Assembly: GCA_016871135.1 (NCBI GenBank)
Contig: VFZQ01000376.1
Coordinates: forward strand, 1-5,870
Length of the DNA: 5,870 bases
From: Acidobacteriota bacterium
GTDB taxonomy: Bacteria; Acidobacteriota; Terriglobia; Bryobacterales; Bryobacteraceae
Direction: 5' to 3'
The translations under genes were made by a program, and so were the position numbers. Position 1 is the first letter of the stretch, and each line of letters starts with the position of its first letter. This document shows positions 1-5,796 of this stretch, one piece after another. The notes under the pieces are model-generated. The model saw only the letters and a program-made list of their open reading frames with translations. It made no database searches and was not told where the DNA came from.

Positions 1-234
1 CAACGCGGGCTTGCGCCGTCCCCCGCCCGGCCCGATGCATTCGATGCCGTAGAGCGTGTCTTCTGTCCACAGGCCGTTGTATTCGTCGAGCGTCAGATCG
101 CCGCGTTCGACCAGGCTCAGAATAGCCGGGACGGCCCACCGCGAGTCCGCGGACTGTGTTATTGGGCTCACTGCGTGCGCCGCGAACACGATTGCCCCGA
201 CGACGGCGCACAACGCAGTCTGCTTCAACCTCAT
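1..234 (-). CDS. N-terminal part of an exported or membrane protein, family unassigned (runs off left edge)
   Basis: The reverse strand opens with ATG at 234 and stays open for 78 codons to the window edge, so the gene is cut and its C-terminus is missing. The first residues (MRLKQTALCAVVGAIVFAAH) have two early basic residues and then a long hydrophobic stretch, which fits a signal peptide or first membrane helix. After it comes a segment containing DSRWAVPAILSLVERGDLTLDEY. From memory, similar segments (a DSRW-like motif followed by SLxxxGDxxLDEY) follow the first helix of multi-pass membrane proteins resembling GT39-type glycosyltransferases, but the catalytic part is outside the window, so no function is assigned. 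No strong Shine-Dalgarno sequence is visible; GGTAGA lies about 12 nt upstream. The gene diverges from the HMA gene across 44 bp. Confidence is high that it is coding and low for any function. Confidence 0.72.
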   Translation of the reverse strand, partial: MRLKQTALCAVVGAIVFAAHAVSPITQSADSRWAVPAILSLVERGDLTLDEYNGLWTEDTLYGIECIGPGGGRRKPAL

Positions 235-265
235 CAGAGAATAGAGTCTACCATCGCCGCGCGGG

Positions 266-273
266 ATAAAATA
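266..273. promoter_or_regulatory. AT-rich -10-like box in the 44-bp divergent spacer
   Basis: The only AT-rich patch between the two divergent genes is ATAAAATA. Read forward it contains TAAAAT (267-272), a TANNNT -10 match that ends exactly 6 nt before the ATG at 279. Transcription from it would start at or next to the start codon. Read in reverse it contains TATTTT, another TANNNT match, leaving a leader of roughly 25 nt for the left gene. No convincing -35 element is seen on either side. The promoter role is inferred from sequence and position only. Confidence 0.35.
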
Positions 274-278
274 GAATC

Positions 279-764
279 ATGCGATTCGCGCACGTTTTCC
301 TGTTGACCGCCTCACCGCTCGCGGCGGAGTTTCTGGCCGTTCGGCTTGAGGTCTCGGATATGGATTGCGCCTCGTGTGTCCAGTCGCTTGAATCCGGACT
401 CAAACGGATTCGTGGAGTGGAGAAGGTCACGCTGTCGCAACAAAACGGGGCGGAAATGATTTTGCAGCCGGGCAACAAGCTGACGGTCGAACGGCTTCGC
501 GATGCGATTAAAGGCGTTGGTTTCACGCCGAAGACCGCGCATGTCAAAGTGAAGGGCACTCCTGTCACTGATGCCGGACAATGGCGATTCACAGTCGAAC
601 TTACCGGGCAGCAGTTCAATCTTACGGCCTCGGGCGCGGACACGCTGAAGGCTTTGCAACAGAACTCCGGCAAGATTATTGTCGTCGATGCGATCGCTCC
701 CGTGCCTCCCGATCCGCGCACGACGCCGTCGATCGATGTCCGGGCGATTTCGAGCGGGCAGTGA
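279..764 (+). CDS. Exported heavy-metal-associated (HMA) domain protein
   Basis: This is a 161-residue protein with a short hydrophobic N-terminus (MRFAHVFLLTASPLAAE), read as a signal peptide cleaved near residue 16. Residues about 20-87 match the HMA ferredoxin-like fold. The metal-binding motif MDCASC has Cys30 and Cys33, followed by SLESGLKRIRGVEKV and, in the second half, LRDAIKGVGF. Such domains bind soft metals (Cu, Hg, Zn) in metallochaperones and at the N-terminus of P1B-type ATPases, where they are usually cytoplasmic, so an exported stand-alone copy is atypical. Residues about 93-158 form a second, beta-rich region that I do not recognise; its spacing of W, G, F and V is compatible with a small OB-like barrel. 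The TGA stop overlaps the GTG start of the transporter gene by 4 nt. No Shine-Dalgarno sequence precedes ATG 279, but a TAAAAT box does. The metal carried is not determinable. Confidence 0.85.
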   Translation: MRFAHVFLLTASPLAAEFLAVRLEVSDMDCASCVQSLESGLKRIRGVEKVTLSQQNGAEMILQPGNKLTVERLRDAIKGVGFTPKTAHVKVKGTPVTDAGQWRFTVELTGQQFNLTASGADTLKALQQNSGKIIVVDAIAPVPPDPRTTPSIDVRAISSGQ

Positions 765-785
765 GCGAACGCTCGCTCGCACTGC
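758..785 (+). promoter_or_regulatory. Hairpin enclosing the HMA stop and MFS start codons
   Basis: GCAGTG (758-763) is the exact reverse complement of CACTGC (780-785). Inside it AGCG (764-767) pairs with CGCT (774-777) around a 6-nt loop (768-773), leaving a 2-nt bulge at 778-779. This gives ten Watson-Crick pairs in 28 nt. The GTG start (761-763) and the TGA stop (762-764) both lie in the 5' arm. In the mRNA the start of the MFS gene would be masked until a ribosome finishing the HMA gene opens the stem, which is a recognised layout for translational coupling. The regulatory role is inferred; GC-rich coding DNA produces some hairpins by chance. Confidence 0.42.
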
Positions 786-1981
786 GCGCGCTGTCGCATC
801 CGAATTTCCGCCTGTTCATGTCCGGGTTCGCGGTCAGCCTGATCGGCACTTGGATACAAAGCATCGCGCAGAGCTGGTTGCTTTATCGCCTGACAAAATC
901 GGAGTTCTACCTCGGCGTCGCGACGTTTTGCGCGCATACTCCCGTGCTGATTCTGAGTCCGCTGGCGGGACTCGCCGCCGATCGGTTTCCCCGCCATCGC
1001 ATCGTACTGATTACGCAGTCGCTGTTTCTCTTTCAAGCCGCGACGCTGGCCTGGCTGACGCTAACGGAAAGAGTGACACCGGCGCATGTGCTGACGCTTG
1101 CCGCGTTACTCGGATGCGCGAACGCGTTCGATATTCCCGCGCGGCAGTCGCTGATGATACTGCTGACATCGAAAGAAGATCTGCTCGGCGCGATATCGCT
1201 TAACTCGGTCGCATTCAACACGGCCCGCACGCTTGGCCCGACGATTGGCGGCGTCTTTGTGGCGCAATTCGGCGAGGGCCTCTGCTTCGCCGTGAATGCG
1301 GTCAGCTTCCTTTTTGTTCTCTATTCGCTTTTGCGGATGCGCATGCCGCGCACCGAACCGTCGAAACACGCCGGCAGCGGAATACTCGCTGGAGTTCGTT
1401 ACGCGTGGTCGCGGCCCGCAATCCGCAACTCACTGCTACTGTGCGGCATGATGACGCTCACCAACGCGCCGCCGCTGGTGCTCGGTCCTTTCGTCGCCGA
1501 CGGCCTTTTTCAGCGCGGCTCAACGGGGCTGGGCTATATGATGGCGGCGTTCGGCGCGGGCGCGACGCTTGGCGTTGTCCGCATTGCAACGCAATCGTCG
1601 AGCGACGGCATGCGCGGCGTGGCCGGACGAGCGGCAGTGCTATATGCCCTTTCTCTGGCCGCATTCGCGGTTGCGCCGACTTTCTGGTTTGCGGTCGCGG
1701 CGTCGGCCGGCGCGGGTTACTCGTTCTTTCGGCAGAACGCCGCCAACAACGCGCTGATTCAATCGGTGCTCGACGAACCTTACCGCGGCCGTGTGATGTC
1801 GCTGTACACAATGATGGCCGTTGGCGTGTTGCCGATCGGCGGATTGCTCTCGGGTTCGGGGGCGGCGACGTACGGTCCGCGCGCGGTCCTCGGCGGAGCC
1901 GCAATTCTGGCAGGCGCGGCAGCGGCCGCATTTCTGCACTACACTCGCTCCATGGGTCCTTCTGAATGTCCCGCTTCGTAA
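761..1981 (+). CDS. MFS_3-type major facilitator transporter (EntS-like fold)
   Basis: This is a 406-residue integral membrane protein of the usual length for 12-helix major facilitator exporters. Near the start is SHPNFRLFMSGFAVSLIGTW (residues 12-31), the typical opening of the MFS_3/enterobactin-exporter-like group. The loop 2-3 motif A appears as AGLAADRFPRHR (69-80). DIPARQSL (124-131), NSVAFNTARTLGPTIGG (148-164) and RGRVMSLYTMM (342-352) are further family landmarks. The start is GTG 761, because the conserved N-terminal segment begins just after it. The open frame reaches back to 581, but that part lies inside the HMA gene; ATG 818 would remove conserved residues. The GTG overlaps the HMA stop by 4 nt and sits in a hairpin; only a weak GAGCGGG precedes it. 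The gene's last 16 nt overlap the protease gene. It is probably a proton-driven exporter in the inner membrane. The substrate is unknown, and the neighbours only weakly hint at metal or metallophore export. Confidence 0.9.
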   Translation: MSERSLALRALSHPNFRLFMSGFAVSLIGTWIQSIAQSWLLYRLTKSEFYLGVATFCAHTPVLILSPLAGLAADRFPRHRIVLITQSLFLFQAATLAWLTLTERVTPAHVLTLAALLGCANAFDIPARQSLMILLTSKEDLLGAISLNSVAFNTARTLGPTIGGVFVAQFGEGLCFAVNAVSFLFVLYSLLRMRMPRTEPSKHAGSGILAGVRYAWSRPAIRNSLLLCGMMTLTNAPPLVLGPFVADGLFQRGSTGLGYMMAAFGAGATLGVVRIATQSSSDGMRGVAGRAAVLYALSLAAFAVAPTFWFAVAASAGAGYSFFRQNAANNALIQSVLDEPYRGRVMSLYTMMAVGVLPIGGLLSGSGAATYGPRAVLGGAAILAGAAAAAFLHYTRSMGPSECPAS

Positions 1982-3105
1982 GCTGTCTTCTCTTTTACGT
2001 CTCCGCGCTTACCGCGCAGCCGTCCAATCGGGAATTGATTGGCCAGATCGACGACACGCTCGCCGACCTCGCCAAAGTCACCGGGCTGCCTGTAAAGGGC
2101 ACGGTCGATCGCGAATTCATCACTCGTGAAAAATTAAAGGACTTTTTGCAGACCCGCATCAACGAGTCGATCAAACCCGAAGAGCTGCGCATCGAAGAGC
2201 TCACGCTTAAACTCTTCGGGTTCGTGCCGCCAAGCTATGACCTCAAGGCTTCGACGATTTCGCTGCTTACCGAACAAGCGGCGGCGTTCTACGATTACCG
2301 CAAAAAGAAGATGTTTCTACTCGAAGGCGCGCCGGAGATTTCGCAGCGCTTCGTGCTGATTCACGAACTCGCGCACGCGCTAGCCGACCAACACTTCACG
2401 CTTGAAAAATATATCCAGCAGGGACGTAACGACGATTCAGCGACGGCGCGGATGGCCGTGATGGAGGGCCAGGCGCAATGGTTGATGTACGAGGTGATGG
2501 CGCAAAAAACAGGCCAGTCGCTGCAAAAGGATCAGTCGATGGTCCGCATGTTCGTTAACGCGTCGAGCGTTGGCCTCTCCGACTACCCCGAACTTTCCAA
2601 GGCCCCGCTCTACATTCGCGAGAGCCTTTTGTTTCCATACACCAAGGGACTCGTCTTTCAGCAGGAAGTCGTTGAGCGCCTCGGAGACAAGGGCTTCCGT
2701 GAAGTATTCGCGCGGCCGCCATCGAATACGCGCCAGATTCTGCATCCTGGGCTGTACTTCGAAAAGGCGAAGCCCGCCAAAGCGCGGGCGCCGAAACTGC
2801 CCGGCGATTACACGGAGCTGACCGATGGCGATTTTGGCGAGTTTGACATTCACGTGCTCATTCAGCAACACACCGACGAGGAGACCGCCGATAAACTGGC
2901 GCCACACTGGCGGGGCGGACGCTACCGCGTCGGCGAGCACAAGTCGTCCAAAAAACCGGCGCTCACGTACGCGCTGGCGTTTGATTCCGCCGACGCCGCC
3001 GGGCAATTCGAGACGTTCTACAAGACCAAAGTGGCGCCTTCGAAAACCGCGGCGCGGTTCGCGCGGAAAGGCGCGGCGGTCCAGATCACCGAAGGCTTAG
3101 AATAG
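1966..3105 (+). CDS. Exported HExxH zinc metalloprotease-like protein
   Basis: This is a 379-residue protein with an N-terminal signal peptide (MSRFVSCLLFYVSALTAQ, likely cut after residue 18). The key motif is HELAHALADQHF, with HExxH at residues 133-137: His133 and His137 would bind zinc and Glu134 would be the catalytic base. AVMEGQAQW follows about 30 residues later, and Glu167 is a good candidate for the third zinc ligand, which fits the gluzincin pattern. Residues 20-120 look helical and precede the catalytic core. The C-terminal third (about 280-375) has no motif I recognise and may be a separate domain. I cannot name the family or its substrate. The start is ATG 1966 because the signal peptide begins there, although it overlaps the MFS gene by 16 nt and lacks a clear Shine-Dalgarno sequence. 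Coupled translation with the MFS gene is likely. The predicted location is the periplasm or outside the cell. Confidence 0.85.
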   Translation: MSRFVSCLLFYVSALTAQPSNRELIGQIDDTLADLAKVTGLPVKGTVDREFITREKLKDFLQTRINESIKPEELRIEELTLKLFGFVPPSYDLKASTISLLTEQAAAFYDYRKKKMFLLEGAPEISQRFVLIHELAHALADQHFTLEKYIQQGRNDDSATARMAVMEGQAQWLMYEVMAQKTGQSLQKDQSMVRMFVNASSVGLSDYPELSKAPLYIRESLLFPYTKGLVFQQEVVERLGDKGFREVFARPPSNTRQILHPGLYFEKAKPAKARAPKLPGDYTELTDGDFGEFDIHVLIQQHTDEETADKLAPHWRGGRYRVGEHKSSKKPALTYALAFDSADAAGQFETFYKTKVAPSKTAARFARKGAAVQITEGLE

Positions 3106-3110
3106 TTACG

Positions 3111-3653
3111 ATGACTGTCCGATTCGCCGCGCTGGCTTTGGCCGCGCTCTCTCTCGGCGGCGCCGACATCCCGCGCACCGCTCCCGATTTTCAAGTTCGC
3201 ATGACCGACGGAAAGGACATCCTCCTCAGCTCCTATAAGGGCAAGGTGGTGGCGATCGAATTCATTCTCACCGACTGCGGGCACTGCCAGAAAGCCTCGC
3301 AGACGCTCAATAAATTGCATCGGGAACTCGGCCCGCAAGGGTTTCAACCCGTCGCCGTGGCCATCAACAACATGGCCAACATGTTCGTCAACGACTTCGT
3401 CAAGCAGTTCAACATCACCTATCCGGTAGGCTTCTCACCGCGCGAACCGGTGCTCTCGTTTCTTCAGCATGACGTCATGATGAGCCTGATGATGCCGCAG
3501 TTGGTGATCATCGACCGCAAGGGAGTTGTGCGTTATCAGTACGCGGGCAATGACCGGTTCTTCGAAAACGAAGAAAAGAACCTGCGCGAAATATTGATAC
3601 CGCTGATCAAGACCGGGGCGGCGGCACCGGCGAAACCCGCTGCGAAGAAATAG
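3111..3653 (+). CDS. Exported thioredoxin-fold (TlpA/AhpC-TSA-like) thiol-disulfide protein
   Basis: This is a 180-residue protein. Residues 1-18 (MTVRFAALALAALSLGGA) are a signal peptide. The redoxin domain follows: TAPDFQVRMTDGKDILLSSY (23-42), the strand GKVVAIEFILTDCGHC with active-site Cys56 and Cys59, then FQPVAVAINN (78-87), the cis-proline loop MMPQLVIIDRKG with Pro129, and VVRYQYAG (139-146). The layout matches TlpA/ResA-like periplasmic thiol-disulfide oxidoreductases. The active site is CGHC, as in protein disulfide isomerase, and the Trp that usually precedes the first Cys is Asp here. An Ala/Pro/Lys-rich tail (169-180) ends the protein. The gene starts 5 nt after the protease stop and appears to close the operon. 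The role is likely reduction or exchange of disulfides in envelope proteins, possibly of metal-binding Cys pairs such as that of the HMA protein; the partner is an inference. No strong Shine-Dalgarno sequence is seen. Confidence 0.9.
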   Translation: MTVRFAALALAALSLGGADIPRTAPDFQVRMTDGKDILLSSYKGKVVAIEFILTDCGHCQKASQTLNKLHRELGPQGFQPVAVAINNMANMFVNDFVKQFNITYPVGFSPREPVLSFLQHDVMMSLMMPQLVIIDRKGVVRYQYAGNDRFFENEEKNLREILIPLIKTGAAAPAKPAAKK

Positions 3654-3716
3654 GCCAAACTTTTCTGTGACGAAGCGGCGGGTGAGCAGATGTTTTGACC
3701 GCGGCACGCGGATTGC

Positions 3717-3759
3717 CGAGGTGAAGACTTGTGGTAATCGATCACGGCGAAACACCTCG
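3717..3759. other. Nested inverted repeat in the convergent spacer
   Basis: The 146-bp spacer between the two convergent operons (3654-3799) holds no gene that I can support. CGAGGTG (3717-3723) pairs exactly with CACCTCG (3753-3759). Inside the loop, GTGGT (3731-3735) can pair with ATCAC (3741-3745), with one G-U pair. Forward, the outer arm is followed only by a 3-nt T-run; in reverse there is none. Smaller repeats flank it: CCGCG/CGCGG (3699-3711) and CGGAC/GTCCG (3764-3778). Together these could help end transcription from both sides, but no classical intrinsic terminator with a long T-tract is present. Confidence 0.25.
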
Positions 3760-3799
3760 TTTACGGACTAACGGTCCGATTCGCAGCAGGGGTAGCGTT

Positions 3800-4789
3800 T
3801 TACTGCCGCCACTCCGCGGTAAAGATGTTGAACTCGAAGCGGTCCTTTGCGTTCAAGGAACTGGAGAACAGCAGCGTCTTACCATCCGGCGAGAACTCAG
3901 GGAACGACGTGAAGCCGCCGTATTTGGTGACCTGCTTCAGGTTTTTGCCGTCCACGTCCACGATGAACAGCTCAAAATCGCGCCCGTCGCACTTGTGCAT
4001 GTTCGACGCGAACAGAATTCGCTTGCCATCGGGCGTGAAGGTTGGTGCGAAGTTCGCGCAATTGTTCCTGGTGATTTGCCGGACGTTGCTGCCGGCGGCG
4101 CCGGAGACGAACAACTCCATTTTCATCGGCGCGGTGAGGTTGTCCTTTAACAGCGCGTCATAACGCGCCATCGTCTCGGGCGTTTGCGGATGGTTCGCGC
4201 GCCAAACGATCTGCTTGCCATCGCGAGAGAACACCGGCCCGCCATCGTAGCCTTTGCTCCTGGTGATCTGCTTCTTGTCGGTGCCGTCTGGCTTCATCGT
4301 CCACAGGTCGAGGTCGCCAGACTCCATCGATGTATAGACCAAGCGGCCGGTCTTGAAGTTCACCGTCGCTTCGGCATCATAGCCAGGCATGGCCGTCAGC
4401 TTTTTCTTGATCGCGCCGTCGAGCGAAGCGACGTACAACTCATAACCTGGAAACACGCCCCACACGTAGCCTTTGCTGCGGTCGGGCGGCGGCGGGCAGG
4501 CTGGGCTCGTTTCATGCGTCGAGGCGTAGACGATGTGTTTGTTGTCCTTGAGGAAGTACGCACAGGTGGTGCGGCCTTTACCGGTCGAGACGAGCTTCTG
4601 ATCCGAACCGTCGGCGTTCATCACGAAGATCTGATCGCACTGATACGGATCGCGGGTCGATTGGAAAACGATGCGCCTGCCGTCAGGCGCCCAATACGCT
4701 TCGGCGTTTTGACCGCCGCTGGTTAACTGCTTCGGCTCACCCAACGATTGTGCGTACACGCTCAGCGTGCAGAAGAGGATTGCTCGCAT
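3800..4789 (-). CDS. Secreted PD40 / TolB-like beta-propeller protein
   Basis: This 329-residue protein is built of PD40 (WD40-like) propeller repeats. Clear repeat cores are YWAPDGRRIVFQS (32-44), VFSRDGKQIVW (186-196), TFTPDGKRILFAS (250-262) and EFSPDGKTLLFSS (298-310). Blade strands such as DQIFVMNADGS (52-62) and DLWTMKPDGT (161-170) lie between them, consistent with about six blades. The N-terminus (MRAILFCTLSVYAQ) is a short signal peptide, so the protein is probably periplasmic. Five cysteines remain after cleavage (51, 76, 98, 244, 267), with a Pro-rich loop SPACPPPP at 95-102. The start ATG 4789 is supported by GGGAGA 5 nt upstream and by the signal peptide; a longer frame reaching 4879 would run into the upstream gene. 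The family resembles the propeller of TolB and the N-terminal propeller of some prolyl oligopeptidases, but no hydrolase domain follows. The ligand or partner is unknown. Confidence 0.87.
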   Translation of the reverse strand: MRAILFCTLSVYAQSLGEPKQLTSGGQNAEAYWAPDGRRIVFQSTRDPYQCDQIFVMNADGSDQKLVSTGKGRTTCAYFLKDNKHIVYASTHETSPACPPPPDRSKGYVWGVFPGYELYVASLDGAIKKKLTAMPGYDAEATVNFKTGRLVYTSMESGDLDLWTMKPDGTDKKQITRSKGYDGGPVFSRDGKQIVWRANHPQTPETMARYDALLKDNLTAPMKMELFVSGAAGSNVRQITRNNCANFAPTFTPDGKRILFASNMHKCDGRDFELFIVDVDGKNLKQVTKYGGFTSFPEFSPDGKTLLFSSSLNAKDRFEFNIFTAEWRQ

Positions 4790-5787
4790 TAGGATCTCCC
4801 TTCGAACAGGTTGCGGCCATTTACGAGAGCGCGCATTTTGCCATCGGCGACCGATCGCTGCAACATCCAGAAGCCGCAATCGGGATGGATGTAGGGAATG
4901 CGGCCCGGTCCAAGGATGTTTTGCGCGTGCTCGATTCGCCGAGCGATCAAGTCTGGAGTCTCGATGCCGTTGTCTTTGATATCGACAACGCTCAGCCCGA
5001 GACCAATTTTCGGATCGAGTTCGCGGAACGCGTCGAGTTCGTCATAACCACGACGCGCAAATTCGAGGATCAGGTGATCACAATGCAGACCGTTCATGAA
5101 GCCCATCAGGTCCTTCCAAAAACCCTTCTGCACCGATTGCCCACCGTAGTTGCCAAAACAGATATGCACGCCGCGTTTGCCCTTGATACCGTCGAGCACA
5201 TGGTTGATTGCCGGAAGCGCCCACTCGCGGTCTTCCGGATGGCCACTGATGTTGGCTTCATCGATCTGAACGATTTCGGCGCCGATGCGCTCCATTTGGC
5301 GGCGCAGCACCCGGGCGATCGCCATGCAGAGTTCGTCGCGCGTTTTGTAGTGGCGATCGGTCAGCACCTTGGTCAACATGTGCGGACCGGTGCAGGTGAA
5401 CTTCAACTTGTGTCCTGTCAGACCGCACGTGAAATCGTAGTCGCGCGCGAGGTTCAGCACACCGTCGCCAACGTCTTCGGTCACGATGCCCGCCGGATCG
5501 GTCCGGTAGGTTAACTGGGCGTCAGCGCGGAACTGGTCGATGTCGGAAATGGAAAATTTGGTGCGAATCCCGGACATGCGGCTGATAAAGTAGTCGATCA
5601 TGCCGTTGGTTTCGGGATGGCTCGGATCGAACCGGTTCAACTCGCCGTCGGCGACGACGTCGATGCCGGCGAGTTCCTGCGTCTTGAGGACAACCATGAT
5701 GGCATCGCGCAGCGCACCGCGCGATGTGTTGCCGTGGAGCCATTGCGGCGTGGGATAGCTGCCGACGACCGTTGTTAGGATGGACAT
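4789..5787 (-). CDS. Short MetE-type cobalamin-independent methionine synthase family protein (C-terminal catalytic domain only)
   Basis: This 332-residue protein corresponds to the C-terminal barrel of MetE (PF01717-type), without the N-terminal half of full MetE (about 750 residues). VGSYP (8-12) opens the barrel. ADGELNRFD (46-54) matches the conserved (H)GE..R.D segment, and CTGPHML (132-138) and VQIDEANISG (173-182) match further core motifs. The zinc set is complete: HICFGNYGG gives His208 and Cys210, LILEFARRG gives Glu242, and HPDCGF gives Cys304. Zinc in this family activates a thiol such as homocysteine for methyl transfer, so a methyltransferase is likely. Whether the methyl donor is a folate, a corrinoid protein or something else is open; related short proteins include core-MetE enzymes and epoxyalkane:CoM transferases. 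The start is ATG 5787, since TGA lies immediately upstream in frame. There is no properly spaced Shine-Dalgarno sequence. It is the first gene of a pair with the PD40 protein and is cytoplasmic. Confidence 0.88.
   Translation of the reverse strand: MSILTTVVGSYPTPQWLHGNTSRGALRDAIMVVLKTQELAGIDVVADGELNRFDPSHPETNGMIDYFISRMSGIRTKFSISDIDQFRADAQLTYRTDPAGIVTEDVGDGVLNLARDYDFTCGLTGHKLKFTCTGPHMLTKVLTDRHYKTRDELCMAIARVLRRQMERIGAEIVQIDEANISGHPEDREWALPAINHVLDGIKGKRGVHICFGNYGGQSVQKGFWKDLMGFMNGLHCDHLILEFARRGYDELDAFRELDPKIGLGLSVVDIKDNGIETPDLIARRIEHAQNILGPGRIPYIHPDCGFWMLQRSVADGKMRALVNGRNLFEGRS
4795..4800 (-). promoter_or_regulatory. Shine-Dalgarno site for the PD40 gene, inside the methyltransferase gene
   Basis: On the reverse strand GGGAGA lies 5 nt before ATG 4789, within the last codons (Gly-Arg-Ser) of the upstream methyltransferase gene. 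The stop TAA and the start ATG share one base (TAATG). This decides the PD40 start and implies translation by re-initiation or coupling. Confidence 0.75.
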
Positions 5788-5796
5788 TCACCATTC

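Noticed and set aside
581..760. Upstream extension of the MFS open frame before GTG 761
   Set aside because: It lies inside the HMA gene in another frame, and its residues do not resemble an MFS N-terminus; conserved MFS sequence begins only after 761.
248..1036. Reverse-strand open frame of 262 codons
   Set aside because: It lies opposite the HMA and MFS genes, is Arg/Ser-rich with no domain, and is explained by GC-rich codon bias on the coding strand.
1405..1965. Forward open frame of 186 codons inside the MFS gene
   Set aside because: Its product is very Arg-rich and low in complexity, the mark of a shadow frame; the MFS frame is clearly real.
2437..3006. Reverse-strand open frame of 189 codons opposite the protease gene
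   Set aside because: No motif or start signal; the forward frame has a signal peptide and HELAH.
3699..3711. CCGCG-GCA-CGCGG as an intrinsic terminator
   Set aside because: It is short and has no T-tract after it on either strand.
3731..4726. Forward open frames in the region of the PD40 gene
   Set aside because: They are antisense to well-defined PD40 repeats and have no ribosome site or recognisable domain.
4790..4879. Longer N-terminus for the PD40 protein (start at 4879)
   Set aside because: It would overlap 91 nt of the methyltransferase gene and bury the signal peptide; ATG 4789 has a good Shine-Dalgarno site.
4750..5514. Forward open frame of 254 codons
   Set aside because: It lies opposite the methyltransferase gene, whose zinc ligands and motifs are intact in the reverse frame.
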